Assembly (NCBI GenBank): GCA_004553405.1
Contig: SFLO01000021.1
Coordinates: forward strand, 1-16,698
Length of the DNA: 16,698 nt
Source of the DNA: Coriobacteriaceae bacterium
GTDB taxonomy: Bacteria; Actinomycetota; Coriobacteriia; Coriobacteriales; QAMH01
Direction: 5' to 3'
Shown: piece after piece, positions 1-6,524 of the stretch
Layout: each line of letters opens with the position of its first letter
Numbering within the stretch: the stretch's first letter is position 1
Program-made: the position numbers and the translations under genes
The notes under the pieces: generated by a model
Told to the model about the DNA's origin: nothing
Seen by the model: only the letters and a program-made list of their open reading frames with translations
Databases searched by the model: none

Positions 1-104
1 CCCCCCTCCGTCACCTCGAGCGCAGCGGCGAAGCCGCGGAGTCGAGAGGTCTCCGGCGGAGTCGCAACACCGAGGCCCGCCTCCACGGAGCCACACCAAC
101 CTGG
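1..104 (-). repeat. Intergenic repeat module A, copy 1 (inverted)
   Basis: On the minus strand this stretch matches 1298-1402 with about seven differences over ~104 bases. It contains the hairpin-forming core CTCTCGACTCC ... GCTCGAGGTGAC. A third, more divergent copy lies at 2950-3023. The first two copies bracket the gene at 206-1132 in opposite orientation. No transposase lies between them, so this reads as a dispersed REP/BIME-like intergenic element, not an IS end. The window starts at or inside the repeat, so its outer edge is unknown. Confidence 0.8.
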
Positions 105-205
105 GCAGCCGCATCGAGTGCCAGTGCGGGCTTTTCGGGCCTGCGATGGCGGTGCGGGGTGTACATTGTGAGGTGATGACGCAGGGCCGCCTGGAAGGGG
201 AGACC

Positions 206-1132
206 ATGAAGCTGAGGATGCTCGTCAAAGCCGGCGCCATGTTCGCTGCGAGCTGTGCGCTTGCCGCGGCCGTTGCGGGGGTTGCCGCCGCCGCGCCCGC
301 GTACGCTGCCGTTCCCGCAAGCGGAGGGGCGTCGAGTGCCGATCTGACGTGGACGGAGCCGTCTTCGGCTTACGACATGACCGGCGATGGCATCGGCGAT
401 GCCATCGCGTTCGCTACGGACGTCGCGCATGAGGAGGAGGGCGCCTACGAGGGCCTGACGCTCAAGGTGGGCAGCGCCTCAAAGAGGCTGCTCTCGAAGG
501 ATGCGTACTTCTACTACGTGAACGCCGTGTACATGGACCTGTTCTCGGCCGATGCGGACGGCGGCGCGCACACGCCCGTGCTGTGGGTGAGCGCGGTCTC
601 TGACAACGACTACCAGCTGATGAGCGCGGTGTACCGCGTGAGCGGCGGGGAGATCGAGCAGCTCTTCGACCTGCAGAAGAACGAGTCTGCAATCGGCAAG
701 CGCTATGCGCACAGCAGGCACGCCGGGATCACGGGCGTCAAGGGCGACGCCATCACGGTGCGCTTCAGCCCCATGACCTACACCGCGGCCTCCGTGAGCT
801 ACAGCTACAAGTACCGCTACAACTTCTATGCCGGCGAGTTCGCGCGCGTGGATGCGGACAACATCGCGAGTGCGAAGGCCTCCTTCTGGGACGACAACGG
901 CAAGCAGCGCGCGTACAGCCCCATCGTGAGGAGCGTGAAGCTGTATGCGAAGGCGGGCGGCAAGAAGTACAGCACGCTGGCTGCCGGCACAAAAGCCAAG
1001 GTCACAGGCGTGTATACCACCAGCGGCACCAAGCTGCTGCGCGTGAAGACCTCCGCGGGCAAGGTGGGCTTTATCAAGCTGCAGACTTCGGGCAAGAAGC
1101 CGCTCTTCAAGTACGCTCGCATGGCCGGCTAG
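206..1132 (+). CDS. Secreted protein with C-terminal SH3-like domain
   Basis: Predicted 308-residue exported protein of unknown role. I chose the ATG at 206 because GGAAGGGGAG sits just upstream and because a signal peptide then begins at residue 1: MKLRMLVKAG, an Ala-rich hydrophobic core, and an AYA|A-type cleavage site near residue 34. An in-frame ATG at 146 would bury the signal. Residues 58-66 (DMTGDGIGD) resemble the calcium-binding loop of FG-GAP/VCBS or dockerin-like repeats. The last ~70 residues (VKLYAKAGGKKYSTLAAGTKAKV ... KVGFIKL) look like an SH3b fold, a family that often binds cell wall. It therefore probably sits outside the cell and may contact peptidoglycan. There is no LPXTG motif or lipobox. 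The gene stands alone and is flanked by inverted repeat modules. The enzymatic role, if any, is unknown. Confidence 0.8.
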   Translation: MKLRMLVKAGAMFAASCALAAAVAGVAAAAPAYAAVPASGGASSADLTWTEPSSAYDMTGDGIGDAIAFATDVAHEEEGAYEGLTLKVGSASKRLLSKDAYFYYVNAVYMDLFSADADGGAHTPVLWVSAVSDNDYQLMSAVYRVSGGEIEQLFDLQKNESAIGKRYAHSRHAGITGVKGDAITVRFSPMTYTAASVSYSYKYRYNFYAGEFARVDADNIASAKASFWDDNGKQRAYSPIVRSVKLYAKAGGKKYSTLAAGTKAKVTGVYTTSGTKLLRVKTSAGKVGFIKLQTSGKKPLFKYARMAG

Positions 1133-1175
1133 GGGCTGAACGCAGCTGACGGGCTCGGTGGACACCGGGCTCCCG

Positions 1176-1504
1176 TGCGGAAGTGCGTGGCGCGCGGGGC
1201 GCGCGGTGCGCGCCCCGTGTTTGGGGCGGCGCGACGCGCCGCCAGGGCTTGTGCCGCAGCAGCTGTCGGGGGCTGCGCCTCGCACCTGCGGGGGCCGCCA
1301 GGCTTGGTGTGGCTCCGTGGAGTCGGGCCCCGGTGTTGCGGCTCAGCCGGAGACCTCTCGACTCCGCGGCTGCGCCGCTCCGCTCGAGGTGACGTGAGGG
1401 GGTTAATTCCTACGTCATCTCGACCAAGCGAACGGAGTGAGCGCGTGGAGAGATCTCCGGGAGAGCCGCTGCAACCGTGACCGTATCCACCGGGCCCTCG
1501 CGCG
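1176..1504 (+). repeat. Composite intergenic repeat C-A-B, copy 1
   Basis: This gene-free stretch downstream of the secreted protein is a mosaic of three modules in order. C (1176-1258) has a GGGGCGGCGCG ... CGCCGCC hairpin. A (1298-1402) has the CTCTCGACTCC ... CTCGAGGTGAC core. B (about 1413-1504) begins CGTCATCTCGACCAAGCG and ends CCACCGGGCC. The same order and nearly the same total length recur at 2838-3167. B is the most conserved module and C the least. No coding potential is credible here. The hairpins could also act as transcript ends between the converging genes. Confidence 0.75.
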
Positions 1505-1523
1505 GAAGCGCGTGGCGCGCGAG
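1497..1523 (-). terminator. Possible stem-loop downstream of PIN toxin gene
   Basis: CTCGCGCG (1497-1504) and CGCGCGAG (1516-1523) form a perfect 8-bp inverted repeat with an 11-base loop, just beyond the stop of the minus-strand PIN gene. No T-run follows on either strand, so an intrinsic terminator is only weakly supported in this GC-rich context. Confidence 0.3.
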
Positions 1524-1535
1524 CGGCGCTTGCGC

Positions 1536-2024
1536 TTAGGTTGCGCTGAGGGTGGCGAGCCAGGCGAGGGCGTCTTCGCTGCTGAGGGCCGGGGCGGGGG
1601 AGTGGTGCAGGAGCTGGGCGTCGTTGGTGACGAGCATGTCTGCCCGCGCGTGAAGCGCCGCCGCCACGATGAGGTTGTCTTCGAAATCCGGGTGCACGCT
1701 GGTGAGTTTGAGGGCCATGCGTGCGCTGTTGGGCGTGCCGCAGACGAGCGTGCTGTTGTCGAGCACCAGCTGGGTGCTCGCGTGAGCTTGGTCGCGCGCG
1801 ACGAGGGCCTGGCGCTCGCTCGGGCTGGCACCTTGGGCGCGCAGCCAGCGCTTTTGCTCCAGTTCCAACAGAAAGCACAGGTCTTTGAGGATGCCGCTGG
1901 TGGTGAGGAGCGTGACGCCCTGGCGCAGGCAGCGGGCGATGAGCGCGCTGGACGCCGCGTGCGCGGGGCGGGCGGGCAGGAAGTAGTCGAGCCACACGTT
2001 GGTGTCTGGGAGCACGAGCGTCAT
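1536..2024 (-). CDS. PIN-domain toxin (VapC/PIN_3-like ribonuclease)
   Basis: 162-residue PIN-domain protein, probably the RNase toxin of a type II toxin-antitoxin pair. PIN toxins cleave RNA with a metal-binding cluster of acidic residues. Here these are visible as D7 (VLPDTNVWLDYF), an acidic residue near position 48 (ILKDLCFLLE), D116 in HPDFEDNLIVAAAL and D135 in LVTND. The spacing and the DFED motif fit the PIN_3 group. Its ATG overlaps the TGA of the antitoxin gene by four bases (ATGA at 2021-2024), so translation is probably coupled and the antitoxin is made first. The target RNA cannot be inferred. The length is normal and the acidic set is intact, so it is probably active. Confidence 0.88.
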   Translation of the reverse strand: MTLVLPDTNVWLDYFLPARPAHAASSALIARCLRQGVTLLTTSGILKDLCFLLELEQKRWLRAQGASPSERQALVARDQAHASTQLVLDNSTLVCGTPNSARMALKLTSVHPDFEDNLIVAAALHARADMLVTNDAQLLHHSPAPALSSEDALAWLATLSAT

Positions 2025-2380
2025 GGCCGCTGCTCCAGGAAGCGCGCGGCGTAGGCCTCCTCTTTGGCGAGGGCAAGTTCCTCGCTGCTAGAGCCGCAGG
2101 GGGTTGAGGAGACGATGCCGTAGAGCGCGGCGAGGTGTTCTGCGCTGAGCTGCTGCGCTTGGAGCTGGGCGATGCGCTGCTCTGCGGGTGAGGGCTGGCT
2201 GGATTCCTGCAAGGTGGCAAGCAAGCTGCGCACGGCCTCTGGCTCGTGGGCGTGGCGTGCCAGGAACGCCCAGAGCTCTTGGATGACGAGCGACGCCGTG
2301 AGCCCCGCCTGTTCGAGCCCGAGTGCGGCGCGCGCCTTCAGCTCTTGGTCGACCCGCGCTGTGAGAACCACCGATGCCAT
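2021..2380 (-). CDS. Ribbon-helix-helix antitoxin
   Basis: 119-residue antitoxin partner of the downstream PIN toxin. Residues 2-43 (ASVVLTARVDQELKARAALGLEQ, then a second helix) fit the RelB/DinJ-like ribbon-helix-helix DNA-binding fold. The C-terminal part should wrap and block the toxin. I chose the ATG at 2380 because GGAGG lies 5 bases upstream on the minus strand and the RHH strand begins immediately. An upstream extension to 2440 would run through the promoter and operator. Autoregulation is likely because a 19-bp palindrome overlaps the promoter. The Gln-rich segment around residues 55-80 is probably a helical linker. The pairing is known biology for the family; this particular pair's activity is inferred. 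Confidence 0.87.
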   Translation of the reverse strand: MASVVLTARVDQELKARAALGLEQAGLTASLVIQELWAFLARHAHEPEAVRSLLATLQESSQPSPAEQRIAQLQAQQLSAEHLAALYGIVSSTPCGSSSEELALAKEEAYAARFLEQRP

Positions 2381-2393
2381 GCGTTCCTCCAAT

Positions 2394-2412
2394 CTGTAAT
2401 ACTGTATTACAG
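2394..2412 (-). promoter_or_regulatory. Palindromic operator of the toxin-antitoxin operon
   Basis: CTGTAATACTGTATTACAG is a perfect 19-base palindrome (9-bp arms around a central T). It lies between the -10 box and the antitoxin Shine-Dalgarno sequence and touches the -10 box. RHH antitoxins bind such sites as dimers and repress their own operon. It is the natural autoregulatory site here. Confidence 0.8.
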
Positions 2413-2440
2413 TATACACGATGATGGGAGAGCGCTGCAA
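2411..2440 (-). promoter_or_regulatory. Promoter of the toxin-antitoxin operon
   Basis: On the minus strand, TTGCAG (2435-2440) and TATACT (2411-2416) are separated by 18 bases and resemble housekeeping -35 and -10 boxes. The predicted transcript start falls inside or beside the 19-bp palindrome, leaving a short leader to the antitoxin ATG at 2380. Confidence 0.6.
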
Positions 2441-2471
2441 CCGGGGCCGTGCTTACCGGGCTCCTGCGCGT

Positions 2472-2539
2472 AAGCACTGGGAGCGTGCCGCGCGCCCTCA
2501 AATTTGGGGCGGCGCGAAAGCGCCGCCAGCGCTCTTGGA
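2472..2539 (+). repeat. 68-bp repeat module C, direct copy 1
   Basis: 68 bases that match 2839-2906 with 8 differences and equal length. The core is the hairpin GGGGCGGCGCGAAAGCGCCG. It is preceded at about 2426-2465 by a segment resembling the end of module B (GGGAGAGCGCTGCAACCGG). A shorter hairpin with the same core is found at 8128-8147. Confidence 0.75.
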
Positions 2540-2579
2540 CCCCCCCCTCAGTGCGCCCCAAACAGGGGTGGCGACGCGA

Positions 2580-2817
2580 GCTTAGCAGCCTCGAGTCAAC
2601 TCTCCGCAGTCGACTCGCCACCACTAAGGGCTCTTAGGTACGTCGAGTCAACGATTTCGAGCCCTCGCGTGAACCTTAAGTGCGTTGAGTCAACGCACTT
2701 AAGGCCTTAACTGAGTTGACTCAACGCAGTTAAGGCCCGTTTTCGGCTTAACAGCGTTGACACTACGCGCCTAAGGTTCGGCATGTGCGCAAAATCGTTG
2801 ACTCGAGCCACCTAAGG
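2580..2817. repeat. Array of TTGA-S-TCAA palindromes
   Basis: A roughly 240-bp gene-free block built from 31-bp units: a CCTTAA-type edge, a GTTGA-(C/G)-TCAAC centre, and a TTAAGG-type edge. Unit 2674-2704 is a perfect palindrome around base 2689. The abutting unit 2705-2735 has one mismatch per arm around base 2720. Degenerate units centre at 2647, 2761 and 2802, and half-like units at 2595 and 2614. Centre spacings from 2647 on are 42, 31, 41 and 41 bases, close to 4, 3, 4 and 4 helical turns. This could be a cooperative protein-binding array, a replication or partition locus, or a dispersed repeat. Nothing in the sequence decides which. Confidence 0.8.
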
Positions 2818-2837
2818 GGGCTGCTGCTTCTTGCACA

Positions 2838-3167
2838 AAAGCGCTGGGAGCGCGCCGCACGCCCTCCGATTTGGGGCGGCGCGGAAGCGCCGCCAGGGCG
2901 CTTGGAGTTGTGGCGGCTGCCGGGGTCGGTGGGAGCCCGCGGACACGGTTCCCGGTCTTGCGGCTAGGCCGGAGACCTCTCGACTCCGGCGCTCACGCGC
3001 CTCCGCTCGAGGTGACGTAGGGGCGAGCGGTGCTTCGCACCCGTGGTGGCTGCTGTTCCTAGCGTCCCCCTTCGTCATCTCGACCAAGCGAACGGAGTGA
3101 GCGCGTGGAGAGATCCCCGGGAGAGCCGCGACAACCGTGATCGTGTCCACCGGGCCCCTGCGGCCCC
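2838..3167 (+). repeat. Composite intergenic repeat C-A-B, copy 2
   Basis: Second copy of the three-module composite seen at 1176-1504. Module C is at 2839-2906 (hairpin GGGGCGGCGCGGAAGCGCCG), module A at about 2950-3023 (GGAGACCTCTCGACTCC, then CTCGAGGTGACG), and module B at 3073-3167. B is nearly identical to the first copy for its first 40 bases. It ends ~75 bases upstream of the methyltransferase start. No genes are credible between 2441 and 3243. Confidence 0.75.
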
Positions 3168-3243
3168 CGGGTTTCTCTGCGAGGGTGCCTGAGGTGGTAT
3201 GGTGGGGCGAGAAGCAACGTGTGGACGAGGAGGCGACGGCGTC

Positions 3244-3870
3244 GTGAGCATCGACGAAGAGTTGACAGCGGCGGCAGCGGCGGCGGATGCAACGCTGGCG
3301 TACTACGCCGCCAACGCAGAGGCCTTCGCGGGCTCGACGGCGAACGTCGAGTTCTCGGCCGTGCAGGCGCGCTTCGAGGCGCTGCTCGAGCCGGGCGCGC
3401 GCGTGCTCGACTTCGGCTGCGGCAGCGGGCGCGACGCCAAGCGCTTCCTGGAGGCGGGCTTTGCGGTGGACGCCGTCGACGGCAGCCCGGAGCTGTGCGC
3501 GATCGCCTCGCGGCTCGCGGGGCTGCAGGTGCGCTGCATGCGCTTCGAGGAGCTGAGCGTGGTCGGGGAGTACGACGGCATCTGGGCGTGCTCGTCGATC
3601 CTGCACGTGCCCAGTACCCAGCTGCCGGCGCTGCTGGGCAAGATGGCCGCGGCCCTCAGGGACGGCGGTGTGGTCTACACCTCCTTCAAGTACGGCGAGG
3701 GCGAGGGCATGCGCCATGGCCGCTATTTCAGCGACTTCACGGAAGAGACGTTCGCGCAGCTCGTCGCCGGCGTCCCTGCCCTGCATGTGGAGGAGCAGTG
3801 GGTCTCCGGCGACGCACGCCCCGGCCGCCAGGATGAAAAGTGGCTCAACGTCATCCTGCGGAAGGCCTAA
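3244..3870 (+). CDS. Class I SAM-dependent methyltransferase
   Basis: 208-residue cytoplasmic methyltransferase of the Rossmann-fold class. Motif I is VLDFGCGSGRDA (about residues 54-65), which binds S-adenosylmethionine. The acidic end of strand 2 follows in FAVDAVDGSPEL (D79 or nearby), and motif IV-like IWACSSILHVP is near residues 128-138. The N-terminal YYAANAEAF segment is common in small TehB/UbiE-like methyltransferases of unknown substrate. I prefer the GTG at 3244, which has GAGGAGG ten bases upstream. An in-frame ATG at 3199 would add 15 unlike residues with a poorer ribosome site. The gene stands alone, so the substrate cannot be guessed from neighbours. It could modify a metabolite, tellurite-like oxyanion or cofactor; protein or DNA targets are less likely because it lacks recognition domains. 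Confidence 0.85.
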   Translation: MSIDEELTAAAAAADATLAYYAANAEAFAGSTANVEFSAVQARFEALLEPGARVLDFGCGSGRDAKRFLEAGFAVDAVDGSPELCAIASRLAGLQVRCMRFEELSVVGEYDGIWACSSILHVPSTQLPALLGKMAAALRDGGVVYTSFKYGEGEGMRHGRYFSDFTEETFAQLVAGVPALHVEEQWVSGDARPGRQDEKWLNVILRKA

Positions 3871-3896
3871 GCGGGGGGCGTGGGGGAAGCAGTATG

Positions 3897-3910
3897 GAGC
3901 AGCGCTGCTC
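3897..3910. other. 14-bp palindrome after the methyltransferase gene
   Basis: GAGCAGCGCTGCTC is a perfect 14-base palindrome 27 bases past the methyltransferase stop. It could fold as a small stem at the transcript end, but no T-run follows, so I do not call it a terminator. Confidence 0.35.
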
Positions 3911-4058
3911 TTGGCTTGCAGCGCGAGTTCCCTATGGAATTGACGCAGGGTCTAAGCCCATGTTTCTCTGCCGCGCAAGGGGTGATTTGGATTTTTTATG
4001 GAGCCGCCCTCGGCGAAAGGCGCGGCCGCGAGCCGACACGGCGCGGTACCCACGGCGC

Positions 4059-4087
4059 TTGAACGGGCAGGGGCGGCCCTGTATGCT
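4059..4087 (+). promoter_or_regulatory. Promoter of the isochorismatase-like gene
   Basis: TTGAAC (4059-4064) and TATGCT (4082-4087) are separated by exactly 17 bases. The start of transcription would fall near 4094, giving a leader of about 27 bases that includes the AGGGGAGG ribosome site. This is the cleanest housekeeping-type promoter in the window. Confidence 0.65.
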
Positions 4088-4120
4088 CGCTGGGAGAAGC
4101 GACGACGAAGGGGAGGCTGC

Positions 4121-5113
4121 ATGTCCTCACGGCTCAGCTGCACGAGCTGCATGTTCTATGTTGCTGCCACGCGCAGCTGCCAGGCGACGGGTGCCTACGT
4201 GCCCAAGCTGCCGGCCGATCACTGGCGCAGCTGCCCGCGCTTTGCGCTCAGCCGCGAATATGACACCGTGGCCAACCGCCGCATAGTGGCCCGCCGCGAC
4301 GTGGTCAACGCCGCCCGCGCCGCCAATGCGGTCGAGGAGCAGCAGCTTCGCGAGCAGGGGGCTGCCGCAGATGCCGCTGGCGCTACCGCCGCCACCGCTG
4401 GTGGCCGCGCGCCCCTCAAGGCCGACGGCGTGCGTCCCCGCGCCCGCGTGCTCAAGCAGGGCGGCAAGACGGCGGGCAAGGTGCGCCCAGAGCAGGCGGC
4501 GCTCATCATGATCGACATGCAGATGGGCTTCATCAGCGAGGACTCGAGCTTGTACATCGCCGGCGCCGCGGCCAGCGTGGAACCCTGCGCGCGCTGCCTG
4601 GAGACGGCGCGCACGCTGGGCATGAAGGTGATCCACGTGCGTCGCGAGTACGCTGCGGACGGCAGCGACGTCGAGGCCCCGCGCTATGCGGCCTGGCTGG
4701 CCGGCGGCAAGCCGCTTTCCAGCGAGCAGCCCGCCAGCCTGCGCTGCCCGCGCGCGCTCGATCCCCGCCTGGGCGAGAAGGTCATCGTCAAGCCGCGCTA
4801 CTCGGCCTTCTTCGGCACGGAGCTGCACCAGAGTCTGCAAGACGCCGGCATCCGCACGCTCGTCCTCACGGGCACCACCACGCCCAACTGCGTGCGCTCG
4901 ACTGCCTACGACGCCTTGAGCCTGGGCTACAACGTGGCCGTGGTCGAAGACGCCACCTCCTCGCGCAGCCCCAAGGTGCAGGCCGCCAACCTGCGCGACA
5001 TGGCGGTGGCGGGCGTGCAGCTGCTCAGCTCGCAGCGCTTTGAGAACACCGGCCTCAGCCGCCTGGAAGACACCGAGGCCCTCGTCCGCCTCAAGCTCCA
5101 GCAGGGCCGCTAG
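4121..5113 (+). CDS. Isochorismatase-family hydrolase with Cys-rich N-terminus
   Basis: 330-residue cysteine hydrolase of the isochorismatase superfamily, which cleaves isochorismate, nicotinamide or other amide substrates. The triad is visible: D132 (LIMIDMQMGF), K224 (VIVKPRYSAFFGTEL) and C257 (GTTTPNCVRSTAYDA), with the cis-peptide GT-TTP loop before the cysteine. The domain fills residues ~125-315. The first 40 residues add four cysteines (C7, C10, C20, C38; CTSC at the start) that could bind zinc or an Fe-S cluster. An Ala-rich linker of about 60 residues follows. Family members are usually 180-220 residues, so this is an N-terminally extended form. ATG 4121 is chosen for AGGGGAGG at 4109-4116. 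Its stop shares a CTAG with the converging transporter gene. Substrate unknown; nicotinamidase is less likely because its metal-site motifs are not evident. Confidence 0.87.
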   Translation: MSSRLSCTSCMFYVAATRSCQATGAYVPKLPADHWRSCPRFALSREYDTVANRRIVARRDVVNAARAANAVEEQQLREQGAAADAAGATAATAGGRAPLKADGVRPRARVLKQGGKTAGKVRPEQAALIMIDMQMGFISEDSSLYIAGAAASVEPCARCLETARTLGMKVIHVRREYAADGSDVEAPRYAAWLAGGKPLSSEQPASLRCPRALDPRLGEKVIVKPRYSAFFGTELHQSLQDAGIRTLVLTGTTTPNCVRSTAYDALSLGYNVAVVEDATSSRSPKVQAANLRDMAVAGVQLLSSQRFENTGLSRLEDTEALVRLKLQQGR

Positions 5114-6423
5114 CGGCTGCGGGCGAAGTCGACGAGGGCGCCTAGCGCTGCGGCCACCAGGGTGGGCAGCAGCCATGCAAAGCCCAGGTTGCCCAGCGGC
5201 AGCAGGTCCACGAAGGCGAGGGCTTCGACCCCAAAGCTGCCGGCGAGCACGGAGCACAGGCTCACGAGCAGCGCCGCCAGCGCGCCCAGCTTGCAGGCCA
5301 GGCGCTCGCGGCCAGGCTTGCGCTGCGCCAGCGAGGCCACGGTGAGGAAGAGCGCCACGGGGTAGACCACCATGAGGATGGGCGCGGAGATCTGGATGAT
5401 CTGGCTGAGGCCCACGTTGCACAGCAGCAGCGAGACGCCGCAGATGGCGGCGGCGATGAGCGGGTAGTCCACGCGCTCGCCGAGGAGCTGGTGGAAGTAC
5501 TCGGAGCAGGTGGTGACTAGGCCCACCGCCGTGGTGAAGCAGGCGAAGAAGACAGCTGCCGCCAAGAAGAGCGAGCCGGTGCCGCCCAGGACGGCCTGGC
5601 TGATGTTGGTGAGCAGCGCTGCCTGATTGACCGTGCCGGCCGCGTACTCCTGCGCCCACAGCTGCCCGGTGGTGGCGCCCAGGTAGGCAAGGCCTCCGTA
5701 GACCGCGAAGAGCATGAGGGCGGATACCCCGCAGGCCAGGCCGACGCTCTTGGCCATGGAGGCCCTGCTGGCGGCGCCGAAGTCCTTGACGGTTTGGACC
5801 ACGATGATCGAGAAGATGAGGGCGGCGATGACGTCCATGGTCTGGTAGCCGTTGAGCACGCCCTCCTGGATGAGGTTCCCTGCGGTGGCGGGGCCCGCGG
5901 CGGCGCCCGGGTTGACGATACCGGCGATGATGAGGGCGGCGAGCGTTGCCACCAGCAGCGGCGTGAGCACGCGACCGATGTTGGAGACCACGGTGCCCGG
6001 CTTCAGGGAGAACAACAGCACCAGCGCGAAGAAGAGCAGCGAGAACAGCGGCAGCGCCAGGGGGTGGAGCTCGGAGCCGAAGAGGGCGGCGGAGCCCATC
6101 TCGTAGGTGGTGGCCGCGGTGCGCGGGATGGCGAGCAGCGGCCCGATGCAGGCGATGATGGCCACGTTGAGGACGGTTGCTGGGACGCGGCCTACAGAGC
6201 CGATGACCTTGTCGAGCTGGCCGTCTGCCCTGAGCATGGCGATGACGCTGAAGAGCGCCAGGCCAACGTCGGCCACGAAGTAGGCGATGAAGCCCGTGAA
6301 CCAGTCCTGCCCGCCCTCGATGCCGATGGCCGGCGGGAAGATCAGGTTGCCCGCGCCGAAGAACATGGCGAACAGGGCGAGGCCGAGGACGATCGAGTTC
6401 TTGACGGTGCTCTTGGGGTTCAT
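5110..6423 (-). CDS. brnQ: Branched-chain amino acid:cation symporter (LIVCS family)
   Basis: 437-residue integral membrane carrier of the BrnQ/LIVCS family, which imports leucine, isoleucine and valine with Na+ or H+. The N-terminal signature is LGLALFAMFFGAGNLIFPP (residues ~13-31), and IGPLLAIPRTAATTYEMG follows near residue 95. About twelve hydrophobic segments span the protein, and the length is normal for the family (~440). I chose the ATG at 6423 because the family signature begins shortly after it; AGGAG lies about 13 bases upstream, a rather long spacing. The open frame extends 35 codons further upstream without family resemblance. The gene converges on the isochorismatase-like gene with overlapping stop codons, leaving no room for a separate terminator. 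No other branched-chain amino acid genes are nearby. Confidence 0.93.
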   Translation of the reverse strand: MNPKSTVKNSIVLGLALFAMFFGAGNLIFPPAIGIEGGQDWFTGFIAYFVADVGLALFSVIAMLRADGQLDKVIGSVGRVPATVLNVAIIACIGPLLAIPRTAATTYEMGSAALFGSELHPLALPLFSLLFFALVLLFSLKPGTVVSNIGRVLTPLLVATLAALIIAGIVNPGAAAGPATAGNLIQEGVLNGYQTMDVIAALIFSIIVVQTVKDFGAASRASMAKSVGLACGVSALMLFAVYGGLAYLGATTGQLWAQEYAAGTVNQAALLTNISQAVLGGTGSLFLAAAVFFACFTTAVGLVTTCSEYFHQLLGERVDYPLIAAAICGVSLLLCNVGLSQIIQISAPILMVVYPVALFLTVASLAQRKPGRERLACKLGALAALLVSLCSVLAGSFGVEALAFVDLLPLGNLGFAWLLPTLVAAALGALVDFARSR

Positions 6424-6487
6424 GGCTGGGGAGCTGCTCCTGGCGGGTGTTGGGGGCTGGCAGAGGCTGGTGAAGTGCAGTCCTGCC

Positions 6488-6493
6488 ATGCTA
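6488..6493 (-). promoter_or_regulatory. Possible extended -10 box for brnQ
   Basis: On the minus strand TAGCAT is preceded by TGC, giving an extended -10 (TGC-TAGCAT) 65 bases before the brnQ ATG. No convincing -35 is visible, and read-through from the upstream operon is equally possible. Confidence 0.3.
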
Positions 6494-6524
6494 GCAAAGA
6501 ATGCTGCGCGGTGGGGGAGAGTCG

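Noticed and set aside
1..1402. Insertion sequence with terminal inverted repeats
   Set aside because: The enclosed gene is a secreted SH3-like protein, not a transposase, and the same repeat module occurs elsewhere in the window.
1129..2220. 363-codon minus-strand open frame
   Set aside because: Overlaps the toxin-antitoxin genes in another frame and continues through repeat modules; Arg/Pro-rich noise.
2449..3100. Several 60-90-codon plus-strand frames
   Set aside because: They read through hairpin repeats and the palindrome array, without ribosome sites or domain features.
2785..3786. 60- and 324-codon frames around the methyltransferase
   Set aside because: One lies in repeats and the other is antisense to the methyltransferase, whose motifs are clear.
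4127..5659. 510-codon minus-strand open frame
   Set aside because: Antisense to the hydrolase and shifted from brnQ; Ala/Arg/Gly-rich with no domain signal. It is a product of high-GC codon bias.
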